This document shows positions 1-6,094 of a stretch of DNA of 10,941 nucleotides, piece after piece. Made by a program: the position numbers and the translations under genes. Under the pieces are notes generated by a model. The model did no database searches and had not been told where the DNA came from. It saw only the letters and a list, made by a program, of their open reading frames with translations. The DNA is from Labilithrix sp. (GTDB taxonomy: Bacteria; Myxococcota; Polyangia; Polyangiales; Polyangiaceae): NCBI GenBank assembly GCA_028287035.1, contig JAQBQL010000144.1, positions 1 through 10,941 on the forward strand. The letters are read 5' to 3'. Within the stretch, counting starts at the first letter, position 1. Every line of letters starts with the position of its first letter.

Positions 1-1
1 C

Positions 2-103
2 GGGATGCGCGGGGCCATCCGCGAGGGGCGCGCGGCGGCCTACGTGGACGACACCCTGCGGGTCATCCGCGAGGGCGACGAGGTCGGCCCGCCGTCCAAC
101 TGA
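2..103 (+). CDS. C-terminal end of a Tgt-like protein (partial)
   Basis: The first reading frame in the window is open from the left edge to a TGA at 101-103 and gives the last 33 residues of a protein. The visible tail reads [18 protein letters not shown] and then a charged end, finishing GPPSN. It lines up with the C-terminal helix of the tRNA-guanine transglycosylase fragment encoded just downstream, around [14 protein letters not shown]: 8 of 15 positions are identical (G, R, A, I, R, G, A, Y), without gaps. In the Tgt family this is the last helix of the enzyme, after the Zn-binding HNLxYY segment. The upstream gene may therefore be a complete tgt, whose product exchanges guanine 34 for preQ1 in GUN-anticodon tRNAs. 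The stretch is short and low in complexity, so the identification is tentative; any protein ending in an Arg/Glu-rich helix could look similar. Confidence 0.45.
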   Translation, partial: GMRGAIREGRAAAYVDDTLRVIREGDEVGPPSN

Positions 104-155
104 CGCGCTGTCGAAAAGTGGGCGCCCCCCGGGTCGATGCGACAACGTCGACGGC

Positions 156-743
156 ATGCCGACCGCCCACGCCTCCGGGTCCGACCGCCGCAGCCGCCGC
201 TCCGAGGACCTCGCCACGGCGCTGAGGTTTCTGCTCTCCGCGCAGCGCGACCGGGCGGGCCTGACGCACCTTCTGCTCGCCAACACCGACGGGACCCTCA
301 TCGCCTGGGACGGCGACGCCAACGAGTGCGAGGAGCTCGCCGCCTACGCGCCCTTCATCGCCCGCGGCGAGGGCTACGTGCTCGACGGGCGGCGCATCGC
401 GGGCGTCGACATGTTCGACTGCGTGCTCCCGACCCGCAACGCGCGGAACGGCCAGGCGCTCACGCGCTTCGGCCGCGTCGTCGTGAAGCAGGCGCAGTGG
501 AAGCTGGACTCGAGGCCCATCGACCCGGAGTGCGGCTGCCCCTGCTGCCGCGGTGGGTACTCGCGCGCCTACCTGCGCCACCTCTTCCTCGCGGGTGAGA
601 TGACGGTCCTCCGCCTGCTCAGCGTCCACAACCTGCACTACTACGCGGAGCTCACCGCCGGCGCCCGCGCGGCGATCCGCAACGGTACCTGGGCCTCCTA
701 CAAGGCCGCGGCCCTGAGCCGCCTCGCCGCGGGGGAAGGCTGA
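156..743 (+). CDS. Chimeric protein: roadblock-like N-terminus joined to C-terminal third of tRNA-guanine transglycosylase
   Basis: This frame encodes 195 aa from an ATG at 156 with no clear ribosome binding site. Residues 84-195 are C-terminal Tgt. [17 protein letters not shown] (83-99) holds the nucleophile Asp88 (Asp280 of Zymomonas mobilis Tgt) and the anticodon-recognition loop. The Zn ligands are Cys126, Cys128, Cys131 and His158, with SRAYLRHL and HNLHYY between and after. The half of the TIM barrel that binds guanine/preQ1 (Z. mobilis Asp102, Asp156, Gln203, Gly230) is missing. Residues 17-82 instead look like a small regulatory fold: an amphipathic helix, a strand-turn-strand ([14 protein letters not shown]), then a helix beginning ECEELAAYA, as in roadblock/LC7 proteins. 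That part is inference. Full Tgt enzymes are about 370-380 aa, so transglycosylase activity on its own is unlikely. It could be a decayed tgt copy captured by another gene, an accessory subunit, or an assembly join. Confidence 0.75.
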   Translation: MPTAHASGSDRRSRRSEDLATALRFLLSAQRDRAGLTHLLLANTDGTLIAWDGDANECEELAAYAPFIARGEGYVLDGRRIAGVDMFDCVLPTRNARNGQALTRFGRVVVKQAQWKLDSRPIDPECGCPCCRGGYSRAYLRHLFLAGEMTVLRLLSVHNLHYYAELTAGARAAIRNGTWASYKAAALSRLAAGEG

Positions 744-784
744 CCGGCCGGCACTAATGCGTGATCCCGGGGCGCATCGCGGGT

Positions 785-790
785 TACCCT
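785..790 (+). promoter_or_regulatory. Candidate -10 box (TACCCT) for the MshEN-REC-TPR gene
   Basis: TACCCT lies 11 bases before the ATG at 802, inside GGTTACCCT (782-790). The same nonamer, as GGTTATCCT, precedes the next gene at 2340-2348. It fits the TAnnnT form of a sigma-70-type -10 element. The -35 region is poor (GTGATC at 761-766, 18 bases upstream). A start about 7 bases downstream of the box would leave a leader of only about five bases, and no Shine-Dalgarno sequence is visible. Confidence 0.35.
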
Positions 791-801
791 GAACGGGCTC
801 G

Positions 802-2271
802 ATGACGGACGAGAAGAAGCAGATCGGACGCATTCTTCTCAAGCGCAAGCTGATCTCTCAAGACGAGCTCGACAAGCAGCTCGAGAAGCAGAAGACCGCG
901 CAGGACGGCGTCCCCCTCGCCTCGCGCATCGCGCAGAGCGGAGCGGTCTCGGAGACCGAGGTGCTGCGTGCGCTCTCGGAGCAGCTCGGCGTGCCCGGCA
1001 TCGATCTGAACCAGATCGCGATCCCCATCGCCTACCTCGAGCTCGTTCCGCGCGAGGTCGCGGAGTCGAGCCGGATCCTGCCGGTGCTCGCGCGCGACGA
1101 TCGCCTGTTCCTCGCGATGGCGAACCCGCGGGACAAGCGCGTCATCGACGAGCTCGAGTTCGTGACCGGCCGGCGCGTGTACCCGTACGTGGCGATCACG
1201 AGCACGCTCGAGCGCACCATCCGCGACGCGTACGACGCGAAGGATCTCGGCCAGCCGCACTACGCTGGTCCGCAGGCTCCCGCGGAGGCGCTCGCCCGCA
1301 TCGGCGCGACCGCCGGCCCGAAGCCCGACGCGGAATCGGTGGTCGTCGACGAGCAGCTCGAGGAGGCCGCCGCCGAAGGCAACCTGTCGACCAGCGACTT
1401 CGGTGAGCTCGGCGAGGAAGTGTCGAAGATCGAGGTCATGAGCGAGGAGGTCCGCACCGCCGCGGGCATGACCACCCCGCCGCGCGCGGGCGGCTCGGGC
1501 AAGAAGATCCTCGTCGTCGACGACGAGGAGGACATCCGGAAGCTCGTTCGACGCCTGCTCACCGACAAGGGCCATCAGGTCATCGAGGCCGACCGCGGCC
1601 TCCTGGCGCTTCGCCTCGTGAAGGAGGAAGCGCCCGACCTCATCCTGCTCGATGCGATGCTGCCCGAGCTGCACGGATTCGACATCGCCAAGCGGATCAA
1701 GGGCAGCGACAAGTACGGCGCGATCCCGATCCTGATGATGAGCGCCGTCTACCGCGGCTGGCGGATCGCCGAGGATCTCAAGGCGAGCTACGGCATCGAG
1801 GACTACATCGAGAAGCCGTTCCGCATCGCCGAGCTGCTCGCGAAGTGCACGCGGCTACTCGAGCGCCCGGCGAGCGGACGGGGCGCGGTCCCGGCTGACC
1901 CCGAGGAGATCAACCGGAGCGCCTCGAAGTACCTCGAGGACGGCATCGCCGCCTACAAGCGGGGCGAGATAGACGCCGCCGTCGCGCTGCTCCAGAGCGG
2001 GATCGGGGTCGACCCGCTCGCCTACCGATTGCGTTACCACCTCGCGCTGATACACGGTAAGCGCGGGCAGATCTACGAGGCCATCTCCGAGCTGGAGCGC
2101 GCGGTGGACCTGAACCCGCGGCACTTCCCGGCGCTGAAGAACCTGGCGGTCCTCTACGAGAAGGCGGGCTTTCGCAACAAGGCGGTCGAGATGTGGGAAC
2201 GCTGCGTCCACGTCGCGCCCGAGGCCGAGATGCGCGCGTCCATCAAGGCCCACCTGGTGAAGCTGCTCTGA
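802..2271 (+). CDS. MshEN (GspE/PilB N-terminal)-receiver-TPR signalling protein
   Basis: This is a 489-aa cytoplasmic protein with no signal peptide or membrane segment. Residues 6-145 form an MshEN/T2SSE N-terminal domain, the module that binds cyclic di-GMP in MshE-type ATPases. Two tandem copies of its helix-turn-helix motif are visible (IGRILLKRKLIS from 8; LASRIAQSGAVSETEVLRAL from 39), but the usual Arg-Leu-Gly opening is altered in both. Residues 146-232 are a linker rich in Ala and Glu. Residues 234-353 are a complete CheY-like receiver: acidic pair Asp240/Asp241, phospho-acceptor Asp284 in LLDAMLP, Ser314, and Lys338 in EKPF. Residues 370-489 form TPR helices (RYHLALIHGKRGQIYEAISE; HFPALKNLAVLYEKAGF). 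No ATPase or output enzyme is present, so it probably acts as a phosphorylation-controlled scaffold. The AgmX/GltJ-like gene 100 bp downstream hints at motility or envelope control, which is inference. Confidence 0.85.
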   Translation: MTDEKKQIGRILLKRKLISQDELDKQLEKQKTAQDGVPLASRIAQSGAVSETEVLRALSEQLGVPGIDLNQIAIPIAYLELVPREVAESSRILPVLARDDRLFLAMANPRDKRVIDELEFVTGRRVYPYVAITSTLERTIRDAYDAKDLGQPHYAGPQAPAEALARIGATAGPKPDAESVVVDEQLEEAAAEGNLSTSDFGELGEEVSKIEVMSEEVRTAAGMTTPPRAGGSGKKILVVDDEEDIRKLVRRLLTDKGHQVIEADRGLLALRLVKEEAPDLILLDAMLPELHGFDIAKRIKGSDKYGAIPILMMSAVYRGWRIAEDLKASYGIEDYIEKPFRIAELLAKCTRLLERPASGRGAVPADPEEINRSASKYLEDGIAAYKRGEIDAAVALLQSGIGVDPLAYRLRYHLALIHGKRGQIYEAISELERAVDLNPRHFPALKNLAVLYEKAGFRNKAVEMWERCVHVAPEAEMRASIKAHLVKLL

Positions 2272-2311
2272 AGCGTCGAACGTTTCGCGCTCACGTCCGT
2301 AAACACCTGCT

Positions 2312-2336
2312 CGGAAGCGTTCCGGCCTGGCCGGAA
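2312..2336. promoter_or_regulatory. Candidate operator: perfect inverted repeat plus an extra half-site
   Basis: TTCCGGCC-T-GGCCGGAA (2320-2336) is a perfect 8+8 bp palindrome with a one-base centre. A third half-site, CGGAA at 2312-2316, makes a second inverted pair with TTCCG at 2320-2324 (spacer GCG). The block sits where the -35 region of the candidate promoter at 2343-2348 would be, a common repressor or activator position. A one-base centre is too tight for an RNA hairpin loop, and no T-run follows, so a terminator for the upstream gene is less likely. The binding protein is unknown. Confidence 0.4.
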
Positions 2337-2342
2337 TGCGGT

Positions 2343-2348
2343 TATCCT
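2343..2348 (+). promoter_or_regulatory. Candidate -10 box (TATCCT) for the AgmX/GltJ-like gene
   Basis: TATCCT fits TAnnnT and lies in GGTTATCCT (2340-2348), which matches the box before the previous gene at eight of nine bases. Transcription would begin near 2355, giving a leader of about 17 bases to the TTG at 2372. That start point is downstream of the ATG at 2336, which supports the TTG as the real start codon. The -35 hexamer is not recognisable and is covered by the inverted repeat ending at 2336. Confidence 0.35.
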
Positions 2349-2371
2349 CACCGCACGATCACGGGGCCCCG

Positions 2372-4093
2372 TTGAAGTTCCTCTGCGACAACTGCAAGGC
2401 GAAGTACCAGATCGCGGACGAGAAGGTCGCGGGCAAGACCGTGCGGATGAAGTGCCGCAAGTGCGGCCATCAGATCGAGGTCCGCGCCGCCGTCACCGAG
2501 ACCAGCGTCTCGACGTCCCTGCCTGGAGCGTCCGCCGATGCGCGACCGGCGCCCGCGCGGAGTGGGCTCGCCACGAGCCTCTCGCAGCAGAAGCCGCCGC
2601 AGAAGCCGCGCGTACCGACCGCCTCGGGTCAGACGGGGCAGCAGCACAACCAAGGGGGCGCCCTCGCGGGGGCCTTCCAGCGTCACGTGTCGGAGCCGCC
2701 GCACGGGCAGCCGCTGCCGTCCCCCGGCCAGGGCGCCGTCGAGCTGAGCGTGACCGACGAGTGGTACGTGGCCATCAACGGCGTGCCGGTCGGTCCGGTG
2801 CGCATCTCGGAGCTCCGTCGCAAGGCCGCCGGCGGCGCCGTCACCGAGGATTCGCTGTGCTGGCAGGAAGGGCTCGAGGAGTGGCGGCCCGTGCGCAGCA
2901 TCCCCGAGCTCGCGGCGCTCGTGCGCGAGGCCGCGCAGGGTAACCGTCCGTCGTTCGTGGGAACGCCGCCGCCGCCCGATGCGCGCGTATCGAGCCCGCC
3001 GGCGCGGCCCGCTCCCGCGCGGCCCCAGGCTCCGGGGGCGCCGCGTCCCGGCTCGACACCAGGGATGAACGCGGTCACCGGCTTCGGCCCAGCGCAGCCT
3101 GCCCGCAGCAACGTGGTGCCGCTGCGGACGGCGGCGAGTGGCAGCGCGATCGACGAGAGCCCGCAGCACCCGGGCACGCAGCTGCCGAACGCCGGCGGCA
3201 AGTCCGCCGCGGCGGCGCTCGCGTCGGCGCCGCTCTTCACGCCGGCGCCCGTCCCCACCGCGCTCGTCGCGCCCGCTCCGCTCGCGTCCGAGCCGGTCGC
3301 GGACCCCTTCGCGCTCCCGCCCGCCGCCTCCCCCTTCGCGGCGCCGGCGAGCGACGGCAGCAGCGCGATGACCTCGACGAGCCTGGCCGGCGCAGGAGGC
3401 GCGCCCTCCATGATGCCGATGGCGCCGGCCCAGCGCCGCGGCGTCCCGCTCTGGTTCTGGCCGATCCTCCTCTTCACCGGCGCGTTCGGCGCGGCGGCGG
3501 CGTTCTTCGTGTTCAAGCAGGCGCCTCCGCCGCAGACGGTGATCATCCAGGCTCCGCCGGTGAGCACGGGCAGCGCCGCGACCGCCACGGTGAGCAACGA
3601 CGTCCCGCTGCCCAGCGCGAGCGCCGAGCCGAGCACCAGCGCGAGCGCCGCGGCCAGCGCGTCGAGCGCCGCGAAGGTCGCTTCGGTCGCGAAGACGAAC
3701 GGCGGCAGCGCCGCGCCCGCCGCGACCCCGAAGCAAGGTCTCGACCTCGGGGGTCTCGTGCCGAGCGGCGGCGGCCCCAACGTCGGCGGCGCCGGAGGCG
3801 GTCCTTCGGCGGGCGGCGGCGGACTCGACTCGTCCTCCGTGCAGCGCGTCGTCGCCTCGCACCAGAGCGGCGTGAAGCGGACGTGCTGGGAGCGCGGCGG
3901 CGATCAGAAGTCGAGCGTCAACGTGACGGTGAGCGCGCAGGTCGGGCCGGCCGGCAACGTCGTCGGGACGTCCTCGAGCGGCGACGATCCGGTGGTCGCC
4001 AAGTGCATCGAGAACCAGGTGAAGACCTGGATGTTCAGCGCGCCGGGCTCCACCACGACCGTGAACATCCCGTTCAAGTTCGTCCGGCAATAA
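2372..4093 (+). CDS. AgmX/GltJ-like envelope protein: zinc ribbon, GYF_2, one TM helix, AgmX/PglI C-terminal domain
   Basis: I place the start at TTG 2372 (573 aa) because the MJ0042-type zinc ribbon then begins at once, as is usual: (M)KFLCDNC. An in-frame ATG at 2336 would add 12 unconserved residues and overlap the promoter box. Order: zinc ribbon with Cys5, Cys8, Cys28, Cys31; disordered Pro/Gln linker; GYF_2 (DUF4339) domain at about 129-185 with EWYVAINGVPVGPV and the tryptophans of CWQEGLEEW; Pro/Ala linker; membrane helix at about 360-381 (PLWFWPILLFTGAFGAAAAF); Ser/Ala- and Gly-rich periplasmic linker; AgmX/PglI C-terminal domain at 485-573, with Cys505 and Cys545 likely disulfide-linked and the closing strand IPFKFVRQ. 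This is the layout of myxobacterial GltJ/AgmX of the gliding motor: cytoplasmic switch domains, one inner-membrane pass and a TonB-like periplasmic tail. Myxobacteria carry many paralogues with this tail, so a role in gliding itself is unproven. Confidence 0.85.
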   Translation: MKFLCDNCKAKYQIADEKVAGKTVRMKCRKCGHQIEVRAAVTETSVSTSLPGASADARPAPARSGLATSLSQQKPPQKPRVPTASGQTGQQHNQGGALAGAFQRHVSEPPHGQPLPSPGQGAVELSVTDEWYVAINGVPVGPVRISELRRKAAGGAVTEDSLCWQEGLEEWRPVRSIPELAALVREAAQGNRPSFVGTPPPPDARVSSPPARPAPARPQAPGAPRPGSTPGMNAVTGFGPAQPARSNVVPLRTAASGSAIDESPQHPGTQLPNAGGKSAAAALASAPLFTPAPVPTALVAPAPLASEPVADPFALPPAASPFAAPASDGSSAMTSTSLAGAGGAPSMMPMAPAQRRGVPLWFWPILLFTGAFGAAAAFFVFKQAPPPQTVIIQAPPVSTGSAATATVSNDVPLPSASAEPSTSASAAASASSAAKVASVAKTNGGSAAPAATPKQGLDLGGLVPSGGGPNVGGAGGGPSAGGGGLDSSSVQRVVASHQSGVKRTCWERGGDQKSSVNVTVSAQVGPAGNVVGTSSSGDDPVVAKCIENQVKTWMFSAPGSTTTVNIPFKFVRQ

Positions 4094-4189
4094 GCTTCAT
4101 CAGTCCGCGCACTTGCCGCCTGGCGACGGGACGGCGAGCACGCGCGCACGAGCACGCAACCGGCGCGGCGCGCGGCCGACCAGCACGGG

Positions 4190-5086
4190 GTGAAGACAGC
4201 CCCGTCGTCCATCGTCCGAGCTGCGCTCTCCTTCTTCTCTCTCGCGGTGCCATGCGCCGTCGTCGCGGGCGCCGCGGAGGGACGCGCGGCCGCCGACGAG
4301 ATCGCGCCGGAGCTCGAGGTGCAGGAGCTGAGACAGACCGCCGTGAACGAGGGCAAGCGCTTGTTCGAGGGTCTCGACGCGGCGTCGAAGCGACGCCTCG
4401 TCGGGCTCTACGTCGCGTTCGAGGACAACGCCGCCGACCCCGGCGCGATGGCCTCGTGCGACGACGACGGTGACTACGTCATCGTGCTCTCGGACGCGAT
4501 GCTCCGCCTCGCGGCGAACGTGGCGCGCGCCGCGACGCAGGACGAGGAGTCGGGATCACGCACCGTGGAGGACTACGCGTCGTTCGTGGCTCGCTCGCAG
4601 GTGCGGGGGCGCCGGCTCCTGCCGCCTCCCGCGGGCTTCTTCACCGCCGCCGCGTCGGGCGACGCGCGCGAGACGCGGCTCCGCGAGGCGCTCTCGTTCG
4701 TGCTCGCACGCGAGCTCGCGCACCTCCGCGCGGGCGATCTCGTCTGCGCACGGCCGACCGCGACGCACGAGCACGGCGACGACGTGTGGACGGCCGCCGA
4801 GCAGCGGTGGGCCACGGTCGCGGCGTCGACCCTGTACCCGGGGCGCGCGGCGGAGCGCGATGCCGAAGCGACCTCGCGTGTCGTCGCGGCGGGTCGCAGC
4901 GAGGCGGGCGCGCTCGCGCTCCTGCGGTTCTTCGTGAGGCTCGACAGCGACCGTGCCGCCCTGCCCGCACGCTTCGTCCCGAGCTACGCGGCCCAGCATC
5001 CCGGCGCCGCCAGCCGCGTCGCCACCGTGGTGATGGCCGCGGGCACCGAGAACGCCGCGCGCGCCGGAGAGGACGGCGGCCGATGA
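4190..5086 (+). CDS. Secreted M48-like metallopeptidase homologue with degenerate HExxH (probable pseudoenzyme)
   Basis: This protein of 298 aa uses a GTG start at 4190, after ACGGG. Residues 1-35 form a signal peptide (basic start, hydrophobic SFFSLAVPCAVVAGAA, likely cleavage after Ala35); Cys22 follows a Pro, so it is not a convincing lipobox. The M48 pattern is recognisable. DYVIVLSDAML (95-105) matches the strand and helix before the active-site helix. That helix reads FVLARELAHLRAGD (170-183). The region with the third Zn ligand reads AERDAE (221-226), and ALLRFF (243-248) and QHP (269-271) match the conserved C-terminal end. The first Zn-ligand His is Arg174, giving RELAH in place of HELAH, so catalysis is doubtful. 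The stop overlaps the dprA start by four bases (ATGA), implying translational coupling. A role as a binding or chaperone-like periplasmic protein is inference. Confidence 0.7.
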   Translation: MKTAPSSIVRAALSFFSLAVPCAVVAGAAEGRAAADEIAPELEVQELRQTAVNEGKRLFEGLDAASKRRLVGLYVAFEDNAADPGAMASCDDDGDYVIVLSDAMLRLAANVARAATQDEESGSRTVEDYASFVARSQVRGRRLLPPPAGFFTAAASGDARETRLREALSFVLARELAHLRAGDLVCARPTATHEHGDDVWTAAEQRWATVAASTLYPGRAAERDAEATSRVVAAGRSEAGALALLRFFVRLDSDRAALPARFVPSYAAQHPGAASRVATVVMAAGTENAARAGEDGGR

Positions 5087-6015
5087 GCGACCGCACCGTG
5101 CGCTACACGTTCGACGATCCCGGCTATCCCGACGCCCTGAAGCGCATCCCGAACCCGCCTCCCGTCGTGACCCTCAGGGCGCCGCTGCCCGCCCGTCGCG
5201 CGGTCGCGATCGCGGGAGCACGGAGCGCGACGGCCGAGTCGATCGCCGCCGCCGAGACGATCGCCACCGCGCTCGCCAAGGCCGGCATCGTCGTCGTGTC
5301 GGGCGGCGCCATCGGCGTCGACGCCGCCGCCCACCGCGCGGCGATGGCCGCGGGCGGCGCGACGTGGGTGGTCGCGCCTTCGGGCCGTGCGCGCGTGGTG
5401 CCCCCGCGCCACCGCGAGCTCTTCGAGGCGGTGGCGGCGTCCGAGGACAGCCGGATGATCTGGCCGTTCGAGGACGACGCGGAGGTCGACACCCGGAACT
5501 TCATCTACCGGAACAGCCTGCTCGTCGGGCTCAGCGAGGCGGTCGTCGTCATCCAGGCGCGGCTCAAGTCGGGCTCGCGCAACACGGTGCTCTGGGGCCA
5601 CTCGTTCCGGCGCCCGGTCTGGGTCACGACGTCGCGGTTCGGTGACCTCCGCTTCGCCGGATCGGTGCTCGACGTGGAGCTCGGGAAGGCGAAGGCCCTC
5701 GGCTCGCTCGACCAGCTGACCCGTTCGCTCGGGCTCGGTCCGGAGCTGAACCGTAGGGACCGAAAGTGCGCTCCCGCTTCGAAATCGCGCACGGTCCTTG
5801 CCACCCCTCCCGGGCCCCTCTTCACAGCCTCCTGGTCGGAGCAGGAAAAGGAAGTGTTCTCGGTCACTTCCGCCACCCCCGAGCACATCGACGAAATCGC
5901 CGACCGGACCACCCTCAACGCGGCCTCCGCCGTAACGGCGCTCTTGACGCTGTCCCTCAAGGACGTAGTAGTAGAGGGCCCTGACGGGTTCTTTCGCCGC
6001 ACCTCGGTGACTTAA
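5083..6015 (+). CDS. dprA: DNA-processing protein DprA/Smf family
   Basis: This is a 310-aa protein from the ATG at 5083, which shares four bases with the preceding stop. Longer in-frame starts only run into the upstream gene. DprA binds incoming single-stranded DNA during transformation and loads RecA. Visible are the Rossmann-fold motifs AIAGARSAT (42-50), SGGAIGVDAAAHRAAM (73-88), PPRHRELFE (107-115), and NFIYRNSLLVGLSEAVVVIQ (139-158) with Arg143-Asn144 of the FxxRN core, then SGSRNT. A winged-helix C-terminus (DprA_WH) spans about 248-306. The N-terminal SAM-like domain is reduced to ~38 residues. Two usual motif residues differ: Tyr-Pro of the YPxxNxxL segment is Val-Pro, and its Asn is His. 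The following topA supports the call, as the two are adjacent in many bacteria. A divergent DprA-like Rossmann protein with another role cannot be excluded. Confidence 0.85.
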   Translation: MSDRTVRYTFDDPGYPDALKRIPNPPPVVTLRAPLPARRAVAIAGARSATAESIAAAETIATALAKAGIVVVSGGAIGVDAAAHRAAMAAGGATWVVAPSGRARVVPPRHRELFEAVAASEDSRMIWPFEDDAEVDTRNFIYRNSLLVGLSEAVVVIQARLKSGSRNTVLWGHSFRRPVWVTTSRFGDLRFAGSVLDVELGKAKALGSLDQLTRSLGLGPELNRRDRKCAPASKSRTVLATPPGPLFTASWSEQEKEVFSVTSATPEHIDEIADRTTLNAASAVTALLTLSLKDVVVEGPDGFFRRTSVT

Positions 6016-6094
6016 CCCCATGGGACTATTCGGCTTTCTGGCCGCCCACTGGGGCATGCCACGAAGCCGCACGTGTGGGGACCCGAGAACCGCC

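Noticed and set aside
3604..3690. Ser/Ala codon repeats resembling a tandem repeat
   Set aside because: The DNA units are not regular. They reflect a low-complexity Ser/Ala periplasmic linker, common in this protein type.
2348..4090. A 580-codon open frame on the minus strand, opposite the AgmX/GltJ-like gene
   Set aside because: Long antisense frames are expected in very GC-rich coding DNA. Its Arg/Ala-rich product shows no domain, and the plus-strand frame carries clear zinc-ribbon, GYF_2, TM and C-terminal domains.
4135..4157. CGAGCACGC repeated at 4135-4143 and 4149-4157 before the M48-like gene
   Set aside because: Only two short copies in a GC-rich spacer, with no symmetry or promoter element nearby; chance is the simpler explanation.
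4244..4258. Possible lipobox (AVPC, Cys22) in the M48-like protein
   Set aside because: Pro at the -1 position is not accepted by signal peptidase II, and an ordinary signal peptidase I site after Ala35 is more plausible.
4786..5082. Upstream in-frame extension of dprA
   Set aside because: It lies almost wholly inside the M48-like gene and encodes Arg/Gly-rich sequence. The ATG at 5083 gives a typical DprA beginning and a four-base overlap.
5944..5970. TTGACG followed by TAGTAG as a topA promoter inside dprA
   Set aside because: Spacing is off (16 or 19 bases depending on register) and the -10 match is only three of six. topA may simply be co-transcribed with dprA.
6020..6094. Upstream ATG for topA
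   Set aside because: The extra 25 residues have no family counterpart, while MSKTLVVVESPAKAK from 6095 is the standard TopA N-terminus.
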